Assembly: GCA_015075585.1 (NCBI GenBank)
Contig: JABTUB010000001.1
Span: 434,001-498,000, forward strand
Direction of reading: 5' to 3'
From: Chloracidobacterium sp.
GTDB lineage: Bacteria > Acidobacteriota > Blastocatellia > Pyrinomonadales > Pyrinomonadaceae
Length of the DNA: 64,000 bases
The notes beneath the pieces are model-generated. The model was given only the letters and a program-made list of their open reading frames with translations, was not told where the DNA came from and did not search any database. Shown here piece by piece: positions 8,789 through 17,789 of the stretch. How positions within the stretch are numbered: the stretch's first letter is position 1; each line of letters opens with the position of its first letter. The position numbers were made by a program, and so were the translations under genes.

Positions 8789-8944
8789 TTTTTACATTTC
8801 TTTTGATTTTTCGCAAGAACTCTTTTAGCGTTCCGAACGGTCATATGGCATCCGGATGACGTGAAAGACGGGATATGGACGAGGTTCCTTACAGCCGGCT
8901 CGGTAGTTGTGGGATCGATGCTCTTATTGCCAAAGCCTCGTGAT

Positions 8945-9238
8945 TCAGTCGCCTTCGAGTTCGTCAACTATCTTTTGGACACGATCGACCTCGGCCGTAC
9001 GGGCGGCCTCCTCTTCGCCGGTCGGTGCTCTCATTGCATACATTTGCAGATAGACCAATGCTTCTTGGTATTTGGCGTTCTTCTGGTATCCGTCGAGGTG
9101 CTCGGCCCAATTTTCGTAAAATCCGGCACGAGTCGCGCAATCAGGTGCCAATCCGCCGCCGCCGTCGGTCGCAATCAGCATCGGACGTTCGGCGTCACTA
9201 AAGTTTCCTTGTTCAACGAGTTCTTCCCAGCTTGTCAT
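8945..9238 (-). CDS. Small TPR-like protein downstream of ybaK
   Basis: A 97-residue soluble acidic protein. Its C-terminal half looks like one helical repeat (KYQEALVYLQMYAMRAP), but one repeat is too little to call a TPR protein. Its ATG overlaps the stop of the upstream deacylase gene as ATGA (9235-9238), strong evidence that it is real and translationally coupled. Function unknown. Confidence 0.7.
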   Translation of the reverse strand: MTSWEELVEQGNFSDAERPMLIATDGGGGLAPDCATRAGFYENWAEHLDGYQKNAKYQEALVYLQMYAMRAPTGEEEAARTAEVDRVQKIVDELEGD

Positions 9239-9714
9239 ATTGCAGCCTCGATCAGATGTACTTCTAAAGCAGATCGTAGCGAGCTCGGGTCCATCTCGGC
9301 CAGAAAGCCGCGCTTGCCGCCGTTGATATAGATACGATCAAGGTCGAAGATCGACCGTTCGGCATAGATCGGCAATTTCGTCGCGGTGCCGAACGGCGAC
9401 GTCCCGCCGAACACATAGCCCGTGAGCTTTGTTGCCCGTTCAGCCGTCACCGGCTGGACCGACCTTACGCCGAGATGCCGCGCCAACGTCTTTGTCGAGA
9501 CCTTGCGGTCACCGTGCATAAGGACGAGCAGCGGCCGCTTTTCGCTTGTTTCGAAAACCAGCGTTTTGACGATAGCGTGCTCATCCAACCCGAGCTGCCG
9601 CGACGATTCGCTTGTGCCGCCGTGCTCGACATATTGATAGAGATGCGGGGTGAATTCGACCCCGTGCTCTGCCAAATATCGTGTTGCCGGTGTTACCGGA
9701 TGACTGGCCGACAT
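9235..9714 (-). CDS. ybaK: YbaK/EbsC-type aminoacyl-tRNA deacylase
   Basis: A 159-residue member of the YbaK/ProX family. Enzymes of this family hydrolyse mischarged tRNA in trans, typically Cys-tRNA(Pro). Family features are the N-terminal TPATRYLAEHGVEFTPHLYQY, the KTLVFE strand with its conserved Lys, and the FGGTSPFGT loop. I chose the ATG at 9714 because it gives the typical family length; 18 more residues are possible from 9768. The stop overlaps the start of the next small gene. Substrate specificity cannot be told from sequence. Confidence 0.9.
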   Translation of the reverse strand: MSASHPVTPATRYLAEHGVEFTPHLYQYVEHGGTSESSRQLGLDEHAIVKTLVFETSEKRPLLVLMHGDRKVSTKTLARHLGVRSVQPVTAERATKLTGYVFGGTSPFGTATKLPIYAERSIFDLDRIYINGGKRGFLAEMDPSSLRSALEVHLIEAAI

Positions 9715-9795
9715 CGCTTTACTGCCAGCGGCGAACTTGGCGCGGCCGCCGCACCGTGAACGCATCATCGTTACGGGAACGTCATCCGCAGTTCG

Positions 9796-10371
9796 TTATG
9801 ACTTTCGGCCCTGACATTCCTCATATCTAAAACAGGATACCAAATGATCGTTCACCATTCCCGTTGCCTGCATATGAGCATAGATTATGGTCGAGCCGAC
9901 AAACTTGAATCCTCGGTTCTTGAGATCTTTGCTGATGATATCGGACAACGCACTTGTTGCCGGAACATCTGCTGCGTTCTTCCAGGAATTGACGATAGGC
10001 TTGCGACCGACGAATTCCCAAATATACCGATCGAAAGAGTCGAACTTGTCTTGAATCGCCAAGAAAGCCTTTGCGTTCGTAACGGCGGCATTGATCTTTA
10101 AGCGATTGCGGATAATGCCTTTGTTTTGAAGGAGCCGCCCGATCCTCGTTTCGGTATAACGGGCGACCTTTACCGGATCGAAATTATCGAAGGCACTGCG
10201 GTATGCTTCGCGTTTTCGCAGGATGGTGTCCCAGCTCAGCCCTGCCTGCGCACCTTCGAGCACGATGAACTCGAACAAAGCTCGGTCGTCGTGGAGCGGC
10301 ACGCCCCATTCGGTATCGTGATAGGGAATGTTGATCTCGTTCTTAGCCCAATGGCATCGTTCAACTTGCAT
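9796..10371 (-). CDS. tag: DNA-3-methyladenine glycosylase I
   Basis: A 191-residue base-excision repair enzyme that removes 3-methyladenine from alkylated DNA. The N-terminal RCHW and YHDTEWGVP contain the zinc-binding Cys and His, LEGAQAGLSWDTIL is the family signature, and HLVSC near the C-terminus supplies the second His and Cys of the zinc site. The length matches E. coli Tag. It sits in a minus-strand run between the zinc-ribbon gene (10404-11123) and ybaK. Confidence 0.96.
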   Translation of the reverse strand: MQVERCHWAKNEINIPYHDTEWGVPLHDDRALFEFIVLEGAQAGLSWDTILRKREAYRSAFDNFDPVKVARYTETRIGRLLQNKGIIRNRLKINAAVTNAKAFLAIQDKFDSFDRYIWEFVGRKPIVNSWKNAADVPATSALSDIISKDLKNRGFKFVGSTIIYAHMQATGMVNDHLVSCFRYEECQGRKS

Positions 10372-10403
10372 CTGATAAAAAGTACTTACGACAGGCCGGC
10401 GAT

Positions 10404-11123
10404 CTAGCGGAACAAAAGCTTTACAAAGCCGCGTACCATGTCAGTAAGCGGCTCGCCGGCATCGTAGTTTCCCTGTGCGAAGCGAGCGTCCTGACGCGCG
10501 ATCCTGTTCTGCATTTCGATCAGGTCGCGTTTCTGTTCATTCAGTGCGATCTTCTCATTCTCACGAGCACGGTCCAAGCCGCCCTGCCTTACAAAGGTTA
10601 TTATCGCAGGCAGCTCTTCAGCGTCGAACCACACACCGTGTTCTTTGCAAATATCAAGAATGACCCCTGAGCTGCGTGCGAAGTTGTTTCGGTTCATCAA
10701 CTGCCCGCAAACAGGGCACGGAACGTATTTGACAGGAACGTCGGATTTCGGAAATGAGCGTTCCTGTATCGATCGCAGCACGCTCGCCCGGCGCTCCTTT
10801 TCGGCACAGATATCCTCAAAGGTGTCCGCACTAGACCAGAAACCGCCGCATCGCTGACACTCGGACAATAAAGTGTTCTCTATCGCAAGAGGCGTCAACG
10901 CCGAGCGGCATCGCGGACACTTGCCGACGGGAATATTCGCACCGGCTTCGATATCAACGACAGCATTGCCGCAATGCGAGCAATACTTGCTGCCGACGAA
11001 CATCAGCGAAAGGCAGGACGTACACGCGGTCGTCTTGAGGCGCGAACCGCAAAAATCACAGCGGGTCGCATCGCTAAGTGCTCCGGCACCACAATTCGGA
11101 CAGTTTAGGGCAACTACGGTCAC
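10404..11123 (-). CDS. Multi-zinc-ribbon protein (zf-TFIIB type)
   Basis: A 239-residue cytosolic protein with about seven CxxC pairs. Residues 8-54 form a double zinc ribbon (CPNCG, CDFCG, CTSC, CSHCG). Two TFIIB-type ribbons follow: CPRC...CQRCGGFW, and CPVCG...C with a downstream GVWFDAEEL. The C-terminal third is a charged helix, possibly coiled coil. The GGFW/GVWFDAEEL pattern is typical of the zf-TFIIB family, whose function is unknown. Its stop is 32 bases before the tag start, so co-transcription is likely. Confidence 0.85.
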   Translation of the reverse strand: MTVVALNCPNCGAGALSDATRCDFCGSRLKTTACTSCLSLMFVGSKYCSHCGNAVVDIEAGANIPVGKCPRCRSALTPLAIENTLLSECQRCGGFWSSADTFEDICAEKERRASVLRSIQERSFPKSDVPVKYVPCPVCGQLMNRNNFARSSGVILDICKEHGVWFDAEELPAIITFVRQGGLDRARENEKIALNEQKRDLIEMQNRIARQDARFAQGNYDAGEPLTDMVRGFVKLLFR

Positions 11124-11230
11124 GCTGAAACACGCGGCATCCGGATGATCGGTCCAATGCCGTCATTGTCCATTCTAGCGGATATGTCCCATTGACTGCC
11201 ACCAAATGTTCCGCACCTAGCGAATCCGCG

Positions 11231-13642
11231 TCAGTTGCGGAGTGCTTTTCCGGTCTTTAGCATCGCGGCGATGCGTTCCTGTGTCTTGCGCTCGCCGCAG
11301 AGCGAGAGGAAAGCCTCGCGTTCCAGATCGAGAAGGTAACGCTCCGAGACCTGTGCTTTGTGGTTGATCGTTCCGCCCGACATAACGTGTGCGAGTTTTG
11401 TGCCGATGAGCCTGTCATGGTCGGAGATAAATCCGCCCTGTCTCATCATGTGCAAGGCAAGCTTCATCGCCGCTTCGGCCGCCTCGCCAAATACCGTGAC
11501 ATCAGTGCGTTCGATAGGTGCGACAAAACCCGCGGCGTCCATATTGAGGACTTCCTGCTTGGCATCTTGAATGAGGCGGTCGCCGTTCATCGAGATGGCA
11601 TCACTGTCGCGAAGAAATCCGAGTTCGCGTGCCTCTTGCGCCGATGTTGCGACCTTGCCCATGCCGATAGTTTCAAAGGTCCTTTTGAGGAATGCGACAG
11701 GGTCAGCATCGGGAACCTTTGCCCACGCATCGGAGGCGCGCATCGTCATCTCCTTTGTGCCGCCGCCCGCGGGAATTACGCCGACGCCGACCTCGACGAG
11801 GCCGATATATGTTTCAGCGGCCGCACGAACCTTATTTCCGTGCAGCGTTATCTCACAGCCGCCGCCGAATGTCATTCCGAACGGAGCTGTCACGACCGGC
11901 CTTGAGGAATACCGCAGCCGCATTACCGCATTCTGCAGCGCACGCACCATCATATTGATGTCGTCCCACTCCTCTTCCTGGGCCGCTAAGAGAAGCATCA
12001 TCAAGTTCGCACCGACCGAGAAAGTGCCGCCTTGGTTGCCGACGACGAGGCCTTTGAAGTTGCGTTCGACCTCATCGATCGCAAAATTCATCATCGCGAC
12101 GGTGTCGGTGCCGAGCGAGTTCATCTTCGAGTGAAATTCGAGGCACGCCACTCCGTCACCAAGATCGATCAGCGAAGCTCCGGGGTTCGTCTTTATAACG
12201 CCGTTGCGCTCCTTAACATCTTTTAGAATGAGAACGCCCGGTCTCGGCGGAACCGGCCGGTATTCGCCTGCAACAAGGTCGTAAAAGAAATGCTCCCCAT
12301 TCTCGTCCTTGTAGAATGATCTCGCTCCGGAGGCCAGCATTTGCTCGATATTTGCCGGTACGGCTTGGCCTTCATGCCGCATTCTTTCGACCGATCGTTC
12401 CAAGCCGATGGCATCCCAAGCCTCGAAAACGCCGATCGTCCAGCCAAAGCCCCACTTGATGGCATTGTCGATCTCGACAACCGTATCGGCGATCTCAGGG
12501 ATGCGGTTCGCCGCATATCGTGAGATCCGCGAGGTAGTTTTCCAAAGGAATTCGCCGACGCGATCTTCACCCCAAACGAGCTGTTTTACACGCTTTGCCT
12601 GATCGTCGATCTGTTTTGCAGCATCGAGCGACGCGAACTGTGCCTTCGCCTGCGGCTTGTATTCAAAGGTTTGAAGGTCGAGTTCCAGGATGACGCGGTT
12701 GCCTTCCGCGTCCTTAGACTTTTTGAAGAAGCCGCCGCCGGTCTTGTCGCCGAGGATATTCTTATCGAGCAGCGTTCGGATGATCTCGGGCAGACGAAAA
12801 ACATCGCGATCCTCATCATCAGGCACCGCAGGATACAGATTATCGGTAACGTGTGCGGTAACATCCAGCCCGACGAGGTCGCTTGTGCGGAATGTTGCTG
12901 AGGACGCATGGCCGATAGCTTTTCCTGTCATTTGATCGACCTCGGTCGGTGTAAAGCCCATCGCGATCATTTCGTGAATGGTCGCCATCATTCCGAAAAC
13001 GCCGATCCGATTAGCGATAAAATTCGGCCTGTCCTTTGCCGCCACAACGCCCTTGCCAAGGCGCTTATCAAGGAAGTCAGAGACCTTATCGGCGACATCC
13101 GCCCGCGTGTGTGAGCCGCGAATGACCTCAACAAGCTTCATATAACGCGGCGGATTGAAGAAATGGACGCCGATGAAGTGCTCCTTGAACTCATCGGAGA
13201 ACGGTTCTGCGATCGAGTCTATCGGCAGCCCGCTGGTGTTCGATGCGACAACGGCGTTCGGACCGCGATACTTCTCGACCTCGGCGAAGAGTTTGTGCTT
13301 TATATCAAGATCCTCTACTACAGCCTCGATCACAAGGTCGCAGTCCTTGATCTTTTCAAGATCATCGGTGAAATTGCCGAGCGTGATCAGCTTTGCGTTG
13401 CCTGCAAGCATAAACGGCGCCGGTTTCAGCTTCTTCGCCGCCTCGAAAAGCGACTTGACGATCAGATCGTTGTCGCCCGCGGCGTCGCCCTTCGGAGCGA
13501 TGTCGAGAAGCAAGGCCGGCACGCCTGCGTTCGTCAGGTGCGCGGCGATCGCCGCACCCATCGTGCCCGCTCCAAGCACTGCCGCCTTGCGGATCGGCAT
13601 TGTGGTTGAGTGTTGATCTTTGATTGCTGCTGCGTTTGCCAT
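11231..13642 (-). CDS. fadN: 3-hydroxyacyl-CoA dehydrogenase/enoyl-CoA hydratase, FadN type
   Basis: An 803-residue bifunctional beta-oxidation enzyme. The Rossmann motif GAGTMG near residue 24 opens the NAD-dependent 3-hydroxyacyl-CoA dehydrogenase half (about 15-400). The enoyl-CoA hydratase/isomerase half follows (about 495-720), with an oxyanion-type segment GMTFGGGCEITLHGN. Dehydrogenase first and hydratase second is the order of Bacillus FadN and opposite to E. coli FadB. I chose the ATG at 13642 over an upstream in-frame start because the operator and -10 box lie upstream of it. The operator sits exactly in the promoter spacer, so fatty-acid control is likely. Confidence 0.94.
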   Translation of the reverse strand: MANAAAIKDQHSTTMPIRKAAVLGAGTMGAAIAAHLTNAGVPALLLDIAPKGDAAGDNDLIVKSLFEAAKKLKPAPFMLAGNAKLITLGNFTDDLEKIKDCDLVIEAVVEDLDIKHKLFAEVEKYRGPNAVVASNTSGLPIDSIAEPFSDEFKEHFIGVHFFNPPRYMKLVEVIRGSHTRADVADKVSDFLDKRLGKGVVAAKDRPNFIANRIGVFGMMATIHEMIAMGFTPTEVDQMTGKAIGHASSATFRTSDLVGLDVTAHVTDNLYPAVPDDEDRDVFRLPEIIRTLLDKNILGDKTGGGFFKKSKDAEGNRVILELDLQTFEYKPQAKAQFASLDAAKQIDDQAKRVKQLVWGEDRVGEFLWKTTSRISRYAANRIPEIADTVVEIDNAIKWGFGWTIGVFEAWDAIGLERSVERMRHEGQAVPANIEQMLASGARSFYKDENGEHFFYDLVAGEYRPVPPRPGVLILKDVKERNGVIKTNPGASLIDLGDGVACLEFHSKMNSLGTDTVAMMNFAIDEVERNFKGLVVGNQGGTFSVGANLMMLLLAAQEEEWDDINMMVRALQNAVMRLRYSSRPVVTAPFGMTFGGGCEITLHGNKVRAAAETYIGLVEVGVGVIPAGGGTKEMTMRASDAWAKVPDADPVAFLKRTFETIGMGKVATSAQEARELGFLRDSDAISMNGDRLIQDAKQEVLNMDAAGFVAPIERTDVTVFGEAAEAAMKLALHMMRQGGFISDHDRLIGTKLAHVMSGGTINHKAQVSERYLLDLEREAFLSLCGERKTQERIAAMLKTGKALRN

Positions 13643-13689
13643 ACTGTAATGAACCTTTCCTAAGCTCTGATGAAATAGCTGTTGAAGGA

Positions 13690-13719
13690 AGTATAACTGA
13701 ATGAACATTCATTCAGCAA
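13690..13719 (-). promoter_or_regulatory. fadN promoter
   Basis: On the minus strand, TTGCTG (13719-13714) and TATACT (13695-13690) are 18 bases apart. The FadR-like palindrome occupies the spacer and touches both elements, so a bound repressor would exclude RNA polymerase. The -35 box is weak (TTG only), the -10 box good. Confidence 0.55.
13698..13715. promoter_or_regulatory. FadR-like operator upstream of fadN
   Basis: TGAATGAACATTCATTCA, identical over 18 bases to the fadE site, and extended here by a flanking C/G pair to 9-base arms. It overlaps the fadN promoter spacer. Confidence 0.75.
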
Positions 13720-13752
13720 GCCTCAGCCGACAGTGTTTTTGAACGAAGAATC

Positions 13753-13781
13753 TTGACACGAGGTAAAAATCGGCCGATTAT
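13753..13781 (+). promoter_or_regulatory. Promoter for the 13881 gene
   Basis: A perfect TTGACA (13753-13758) and GATTAT (13776-13781, 4 of 6) with a 17-base spacer. The predicted start near 13788 gives a leader of about 93 bases ending in a GGAGG ribosome site. Confidence 0.5.
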
Positions 13782-13880
13782 GTTTCACTAACAGGCTTGA
13801 ATACGCGGCGTCGGAAGAAAGGGGTACTTCGTACCGCCGAAGCGCCGTTATCTGATACTTAGGTCTGCGGAGGATTCATT

Positions 13881-14564
13881 ATGTACAAGAGAGCGATATT
13901 GACCATTTCGGTTTTTGCATTGATGGCCGCCGGAGCTTTTGCCCAAGGCGGTTCAAAGACGACTGACAGCACTTCGGCGGATAAACCTGCAAAAGCTCCG
14001 GTCTTTCGGCCGACGAAAGAGCAGATACGCGAGGGCCAGCAAATACTCATCAAAGAAAAGTTTTACACAGGCGAGGCGACAGGTGTTTACGGTGAATCGC
14101 GGCCTGCTGTAAAGGCTTATCAGAAGGCTCACGGCCTCGATGTTAACGGCAAATTCGATAAGGCGACGCTCGAAAAGATGGGCATCGCATTGACGGACAG
14201 CCAGAAAGGTATTTCTTCAACCGGAACGGCGGGCACAAGTAGTAAGGCAAAGACATCGACCGCCGACGCAGCAACTTCAAAAGACGGACCGAAGCGTCCT
14301 GCTCCTTTCACCGCAACAAAGGATCAGATCGTCGATCTGCAGAAAGTGCTGATAGGCGCGAAACTTTTCAGCGGTGAGGCTACCGGCGAGCGGAGCGATG
14401 CTTTGAAACAGGCCGTTATGAAGTATCAGGAATCGAACAAACTCAAGGCGACCGGCGGCATCAATGCCGAAACGCTGCAAAAGGCCGGAATCGCGTTGAC
14501 CGAAAAGCAGAAGGAGCAGGTCGCAGCACAAGCTGCATTCGATGCTGCGAAGAAGAAGGATTGA
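13881..14564 (+). CDS. Secreted protein with two peptidoglycan-binding-like repeats
   Basis: A 227-residue protein with a signal peptide (cleavage after about residue 21, AFAQ). It has two copies of a PG_binding_1-like helical module at about 45-105 and 145-207; each has QQ/LQK, a GEATG turn, a KxYQ helix and G-x-(I/F)-xxxTLxKxGI. A Ser/Thr/Ala-rich linker separates them. Such modules usually anchor an enzyme to the wall, but there is no catalytic domain here. GGAGG upstream supports the start. Confidence 0.83.
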   Translation: MYKRAILTISVFALMAAGAFAQGGSKTTDSTSADKPAKAPVFRPTKEQIREGQQILIKEKFYTGEATGVYGESRPAVKAYQKAHGLDVNGKFDKATLEKMGIALTDSQKGISSTGTAGTSSKAKTSTADAATSKDGPKRPAPFTATKDQIVDLQKVLIGAKLFSGEATGERSDALKQAVMKYQESNKLKATGGINAETLQKAGIALTEKQKEQVAAQAAFDAAKKKD

Positions 14565-14591
14565 TCTGCAGCGGCAGTTCTATCTCTGAAA

Positions 14592-14620
14592 CGAGGGCCG
14601 CCCAAACGTGGCGGCTCTCG
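14592..14620 (+). terminator. Terminator hairpin after the 13881 gene
   Basis: CGAGGGCCGCC (14592-14602) pairs with GGCGGCTCTCG (14610-14620) with one G-T pair and a 7-base loop. It is 28 bases past the stop. Only GGTCTTTC follows, so the U-tract is weak. Confidence 0.55.
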
Positions 14621-14649
14621 GTCTTTCAAGTCATACACCCGACGTCCTT

Positions 14650-15084
14650 ATGAAATATATTATTCCCGTAACAGTATTATTTCTGCTAATAACAACGACG
14701 GCGTTCTCGCAGTCGGATCGGTCGGCTGCCGCGATCCGCAAGGTGATGAACGATCAAGCCGCGGCATGGAACCGCGGTGATCTCGACGGCTTCATGTCGA
14801 TCGGCTATTGGCGATCCGACAAGCTCACGTTCGTTTCGGGCGACCGTGTAACACGCGGCTGGCAGCAAACGCTCGACAACTACAAGAAAGGCTATCCGAC
14901 ACGCGAAAAGATGGGCGTGCTGACGTTCTCGGATATTGAGGTAACCATGCTCGGCAAGGATTTTGCGGTCGTGCTGGGGTCGTGGGCACTAAAACGCGAA
15001 AAGGATGAGCCGCACGGAAAATTCACATTGACCTTTCGCAAACTGAAAGAAGGCTGGCGCATCATTATAGACCATACAAGTTAG
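14650..15084 (+). CDS. Secreted SnoaL/DUF4440-like (NTF2-fold) protein
   Basis: A 144-residue protein with a signal peptide (MKYIIPVTVLFLL..., cleavage near AFSQ). The remainder follows the NTF2-like pattern: a helix with MNDQAAAWNRGDLDGFMSIGY, a strand region around LTFVSGDRVTRGW, then DNYKKGYP and a final FTLTFRKLKEGWRIIIDHTS. Proteins of this fold bind small molecules or act as stand-alone domains; no catalytic residues can be assigned. I chose the ATG at 14650 because the 14 residues before it overlap the terminator and lack signal character. Confidence 0.8.
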   Translation: MKYIIPVTVLFLLITTTAFSQSDRSAAAIRKVMNDQAAAWNRGDLDGFMSIGYWRSDKLTFVSGDRVTRGWQQTLDNYKKGYPTREKMGVLTFSDIEVTMLGKDFAVVLGSWALKREKDEPHGKFTLTFRKLKEGWRIIIDHTS

Positions 15085-15210
15085 CACCGGATCTCATCAA
15101 GAGGCGTTCATTTAGCAGCCGATATTGTTATGAAGCGTTGAATGTCGTGCATCTATTCGGGCAGCAAAAGCGTCTCTATACAACGCTGATGTATAATGTG
15201 CTTATCAACG

Positions 15211-17307
15211 ATGAAGAGAAAATTTTTGACCAAGTCCTTTTGCGTTGCTCTTATCCTGCTTCTGAGTGCTTCCGTATTTGCGCAAAGAACGGGCAGAACC
15301 ACCGCGCCTTCGCGAGTTTATAAGCCCGGGCCGTACACGATCGAGCAATATCTGACGATCAAGGCAGCTTCGGCTCCGTCCTTCTCGCCCGACGGACGCC
15401 GGATCGCGTATCTGTCGAACGAATCAGGGATATCTGAGGTGTGGGTAGTCGATCTTGCAACGGCAGCGACACATCGGCTGACCGATTCTGATGATAATTT
15501 GAGCTTTGTCCGCTGGCTGGGCGACGGCTCGGGCATCATTTTCGGTAAAGCAAAGGGCGGCGATGAGAATACGCAGTTCTATTGGATGCGGCCCGACGGC
15601 GCAGGCATAAGGGCATTGACGAATGATCCGGCGGTGCGGCACAACTTCGAATTTGTTTCACCTGACGGCAAATGGATCGCATACAGCTCCAACAAACGCA
15701 ACCGGCAATATTTCGACAGCTATAAAATGGACATTGCATCTGGCAAGGAGACGCTGATAAGCCAATTCGACGGAAATCAGAATATCGAAGCGGCCAACGC
15801 AGCCGGAACAAAATTCATTATCTCGCGCGATGGCACGGAGTTGAGCCTCGACAATAATTTATATCTTGTCGCTGACGGCCATGAGACGCTGCTGACGCCG
15901 CATAAAGGCGCTGCGGAGTTTTACAATGTCGAGTTCTTGCCTGACGGCACTTCGCTCCTGATGTCGCAGAATGACCGACGCGAGTTCGCCGCTTTGACGC
16001 AGGTTCGCCTCGGCGTTGCGGCCCCCGCGATGGAGCCTATTGAAGATGCTCGGTGGGATGTAAGCAATATTGCGGTCTCACCCTCCGGCTCGTTGGTCGT
16101 CTATACCGTGAACGCCGACGGTTTTTCACGAGTTTTTACAAGGAATGTAGCGACGAGCGGCAAACCTGCGCTCTCTCGGTTCGTCGGGGAGGCTCGTGAT
16201 GTGAAACTGCCGGGCGACGGCGTTGTTTCCGGTGTTACTTTCAACCGCGATCAGACAAAGCTGGCATTTGCCTTCAACTCGGCGACACGCAACTCCGATA
16301 TTTGGACATACGATCTGAAGACCGAGCAACTGAAGCGGGTTACGCGTAGCGACACGGCAGGCGTCAACCCGAATACGTTCATCGCACCGCAGCTGGTCAG
16401 ATATCAAACATTCGACGGCCGCGAGATACCTGCGTGGTATTACTCGCCGAAGCCCAAGGCTGTTGATGCTCCAGTGGCTTCGGGCTGGAAGCAAGCAACG
16501 GATGAGGATCTTTTTCGGCCGGCGACCGAGGAGATCGCATCAACGCCAAAGGGCGGCGGCAAACGGCCGCCGCTCGCACCGCGTCCGGATGGTACGGTCG
16601 GCCCGCCGATCCCTGCGGCCCGAGGACACGCGGTCATCGTTTCGGTTCACGGCGGCCCCGAGGGCCAAGAGCGGCCGGGCTTTAACCCGCTCTATCAATA
16701 CTATTTATCGAAAGGATATGCGATACTCGCCCCGAATGTCCGCGGTTCGACCGGCTACGGCAAACGCTTCACGCATTTGGATGACGTTGAAAAACGTGAG
16801 GATTCCGTAAAAGATCTCTCATTCGCGGTTCAGTGGCTGACCTTTATGGGCAATGCCGATAAGGATCGGATCGCCGTTATGGGCGGAAGCTACGGCGGCT
16901 ATATGACGCTTGCCGCTATCACGCTTTACCCTGAACTTTGGGCGGCAGCTGTAGATACCGTCGGTATCGCGAATTGGGAGACCTTTCTAAAGAATACAAG
17001 CGGCTACCGGCGCCGTCAGCGTGAGGTAGAGTACGGGCGGCTCGATCGTGACCTCGAATTCCTGCGTTCGATCTCGCCGATCGGAAGGGTCGATAAAATA
17101 AAGTGTCCGCTTTTTGTGATCCAAGGCAAGAATGATCCGCGTGTGCCTTACACAGAGGCCGAGCAGATCGTTACGGCGGTACGCGAACGCGGCGGCATTG
17201 TCGAATATAAGCTCTACACCGACGAAGGACACGGTATTACAAAACTAAAGAATCGGCTGGAGCTTTATCCGCTCGTCGCCGATTTCCTTGATAAGTATTT
17301 GAAATAG
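15211..17307 (+). CDS. Secreted S9 family prolyl oligopeptidase-like peptidase
   Basis: A 698-residue serine peptidase with a signal peptide (MKRKFLTKSF..., cleavage near SVFAQ). The N-terminal half is a beta-propeller made of WD40-like PD40 repeats (SFSPDGRRIAYLSNE, VSPDGKWIAYSSN). The C-terminal alpha/beta-hydrolase domain has the nucleophile in GGSYGGYMT, the Asp in GKNDPRVPY and the His in DEGHG. About 45 Pro/Gly/Arg-rich residues are inserted before GHAVIVSVHGGPEGQ at the domain junction. Substrates would be peptides in the periplasm or outside. The start could be five codons earlier, at 15196. Confidence 0.93.
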   Translation: MKRKFLTKSFCVALILLLSASVFAQRTGRTTAPSRVYKPGPYTIEQYLTIKAASAPSFSPDGRRIAYLSNESGISEVWVVDLATAATHRLTDSDDNLSFVRWLGDGSGIIFGKAKGGDENTQFYWMRPDGAGIRALTNDPAVRHNFEFVSPDGKWIAYSSNKRNRQYFDSYKMDIASGKETLISQFDGNQNIEAANAAGTKFIISRDGTELSLDNNLYLVADGHETLLTPHKGAAEFYNVEFLPDGTSLLMSQNDRREFAALTQVRLGVAAPAMEPIEDARWDVSNIAVSPSGSLVVYTVNADGFSRVFTRNVATSGKPALSRFVGEARDVKLPGDGVVSGVTFNRDQTKLAFAFNSATRNSDIWTYDLKTEQLKRVTRSDTAGVNPNTFIAPQLVRYQTFDGREIPAWYYSPKPKAVDAPVASGWKQATDEDLFRPATEEIASTPKGGGKRPPLAPRPDGTVGPPIPAARGHAVIVSVHGGPEGQERPGFNPLYQYYLSKGYAILAPNVRGSTGYGKRFTHLDDVEKREDSVKDLSFAVQWLTFMGNADKDRIAVMGGSYGGYMTLAAITLYPELWAAAVDTVGIANWETFLKNTSGYRRRQREVEYGRLDRDLEFLRSISPIGRVDKIKCPLFVIQGKNDPRVPYTEAEQIVTAVRERGGIVEYKLYTDEGHGITKLKNRLELYPLVADFLDKYLK

Positions 17308-17311
17308 GGTG

Positions 17312-17776
17312 TCAGTCGGTTCTGAGGCCGAGTTCGCGCGTTCGTTTCCCGCGTCGGTCGCCCTTTCGTAAGAAGTGGTCGTAGGCGGCATTACTGTCGC
17401 TGTCGAGCCGCGTGATGCTGGCACCGATAAGGTACTGCTCAGTGGTCAGATGGATACCGACCTTTTCGTAGCGCCGGGCAACTATCTGCATCGCAACCTT
17501 TCCGGTCGGCAGGTCGATCTCGCAGTTGAGTTTTCGGTCCTGCCCGACAAGGTAATTCTCATTCACGCGGATCACGTTGACCATAAAGGCGATGCCGGTG
17601 CGGCTGAGATCCACGGTCTCGCCTTTGATCGCCCTGCTGCGTGCAAGGTCGTGTTCACGCGGCGTATTAAGCGTAGGTTCGAACCATATCCGCATCGGAG
17701 CGTTGAACTTCCGCCTCGATGCAACTAAACGTTCGGAAACATTTCTGCGGAAATTTGAAATAAGCCTTCGCAACAT
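17312..17776 (-). CDS. PilZ-domain protein
   Basis: A 154-residue cytosolic protein. The segment ETVDLSRTGIAF carries the DxSxxG signature of PilZ c-di-GMP-binding domains, and the region from about 20 to 120 shows the expected alternating strands. The usual upstream RxxxR is only loosely matched by the Arg-rich stretch around residues 16-22 (RLVASRRKF), so c-di-GMP binding is likely but not certain. It ends 4 bases from the convergent peptidase stop. Confidence 0.8.
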   Translation of the reverse strand: MLRRLISNFRRNVSERLVASRRKFNAPMRIWFEPTLNTPREHDLARSRAIKGETVDLSRTGIAFMVNVIRVNENYLVGQDRKLNCEIDLPTGKVAMQIVARRYEKVGIHLTTEQYLIGASITRLDSDSNAAYDHFLRKGDRRGKRTRELGLRTD

Positions 17777-17789
17777 CGTCTTTGAGCTT

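Noticed and set aside
8044..8859. Plus-strand frame of 271 codons over fadA
   Set aside because: Shadow of the thiolase; Arg/His/Cys-rich translation.
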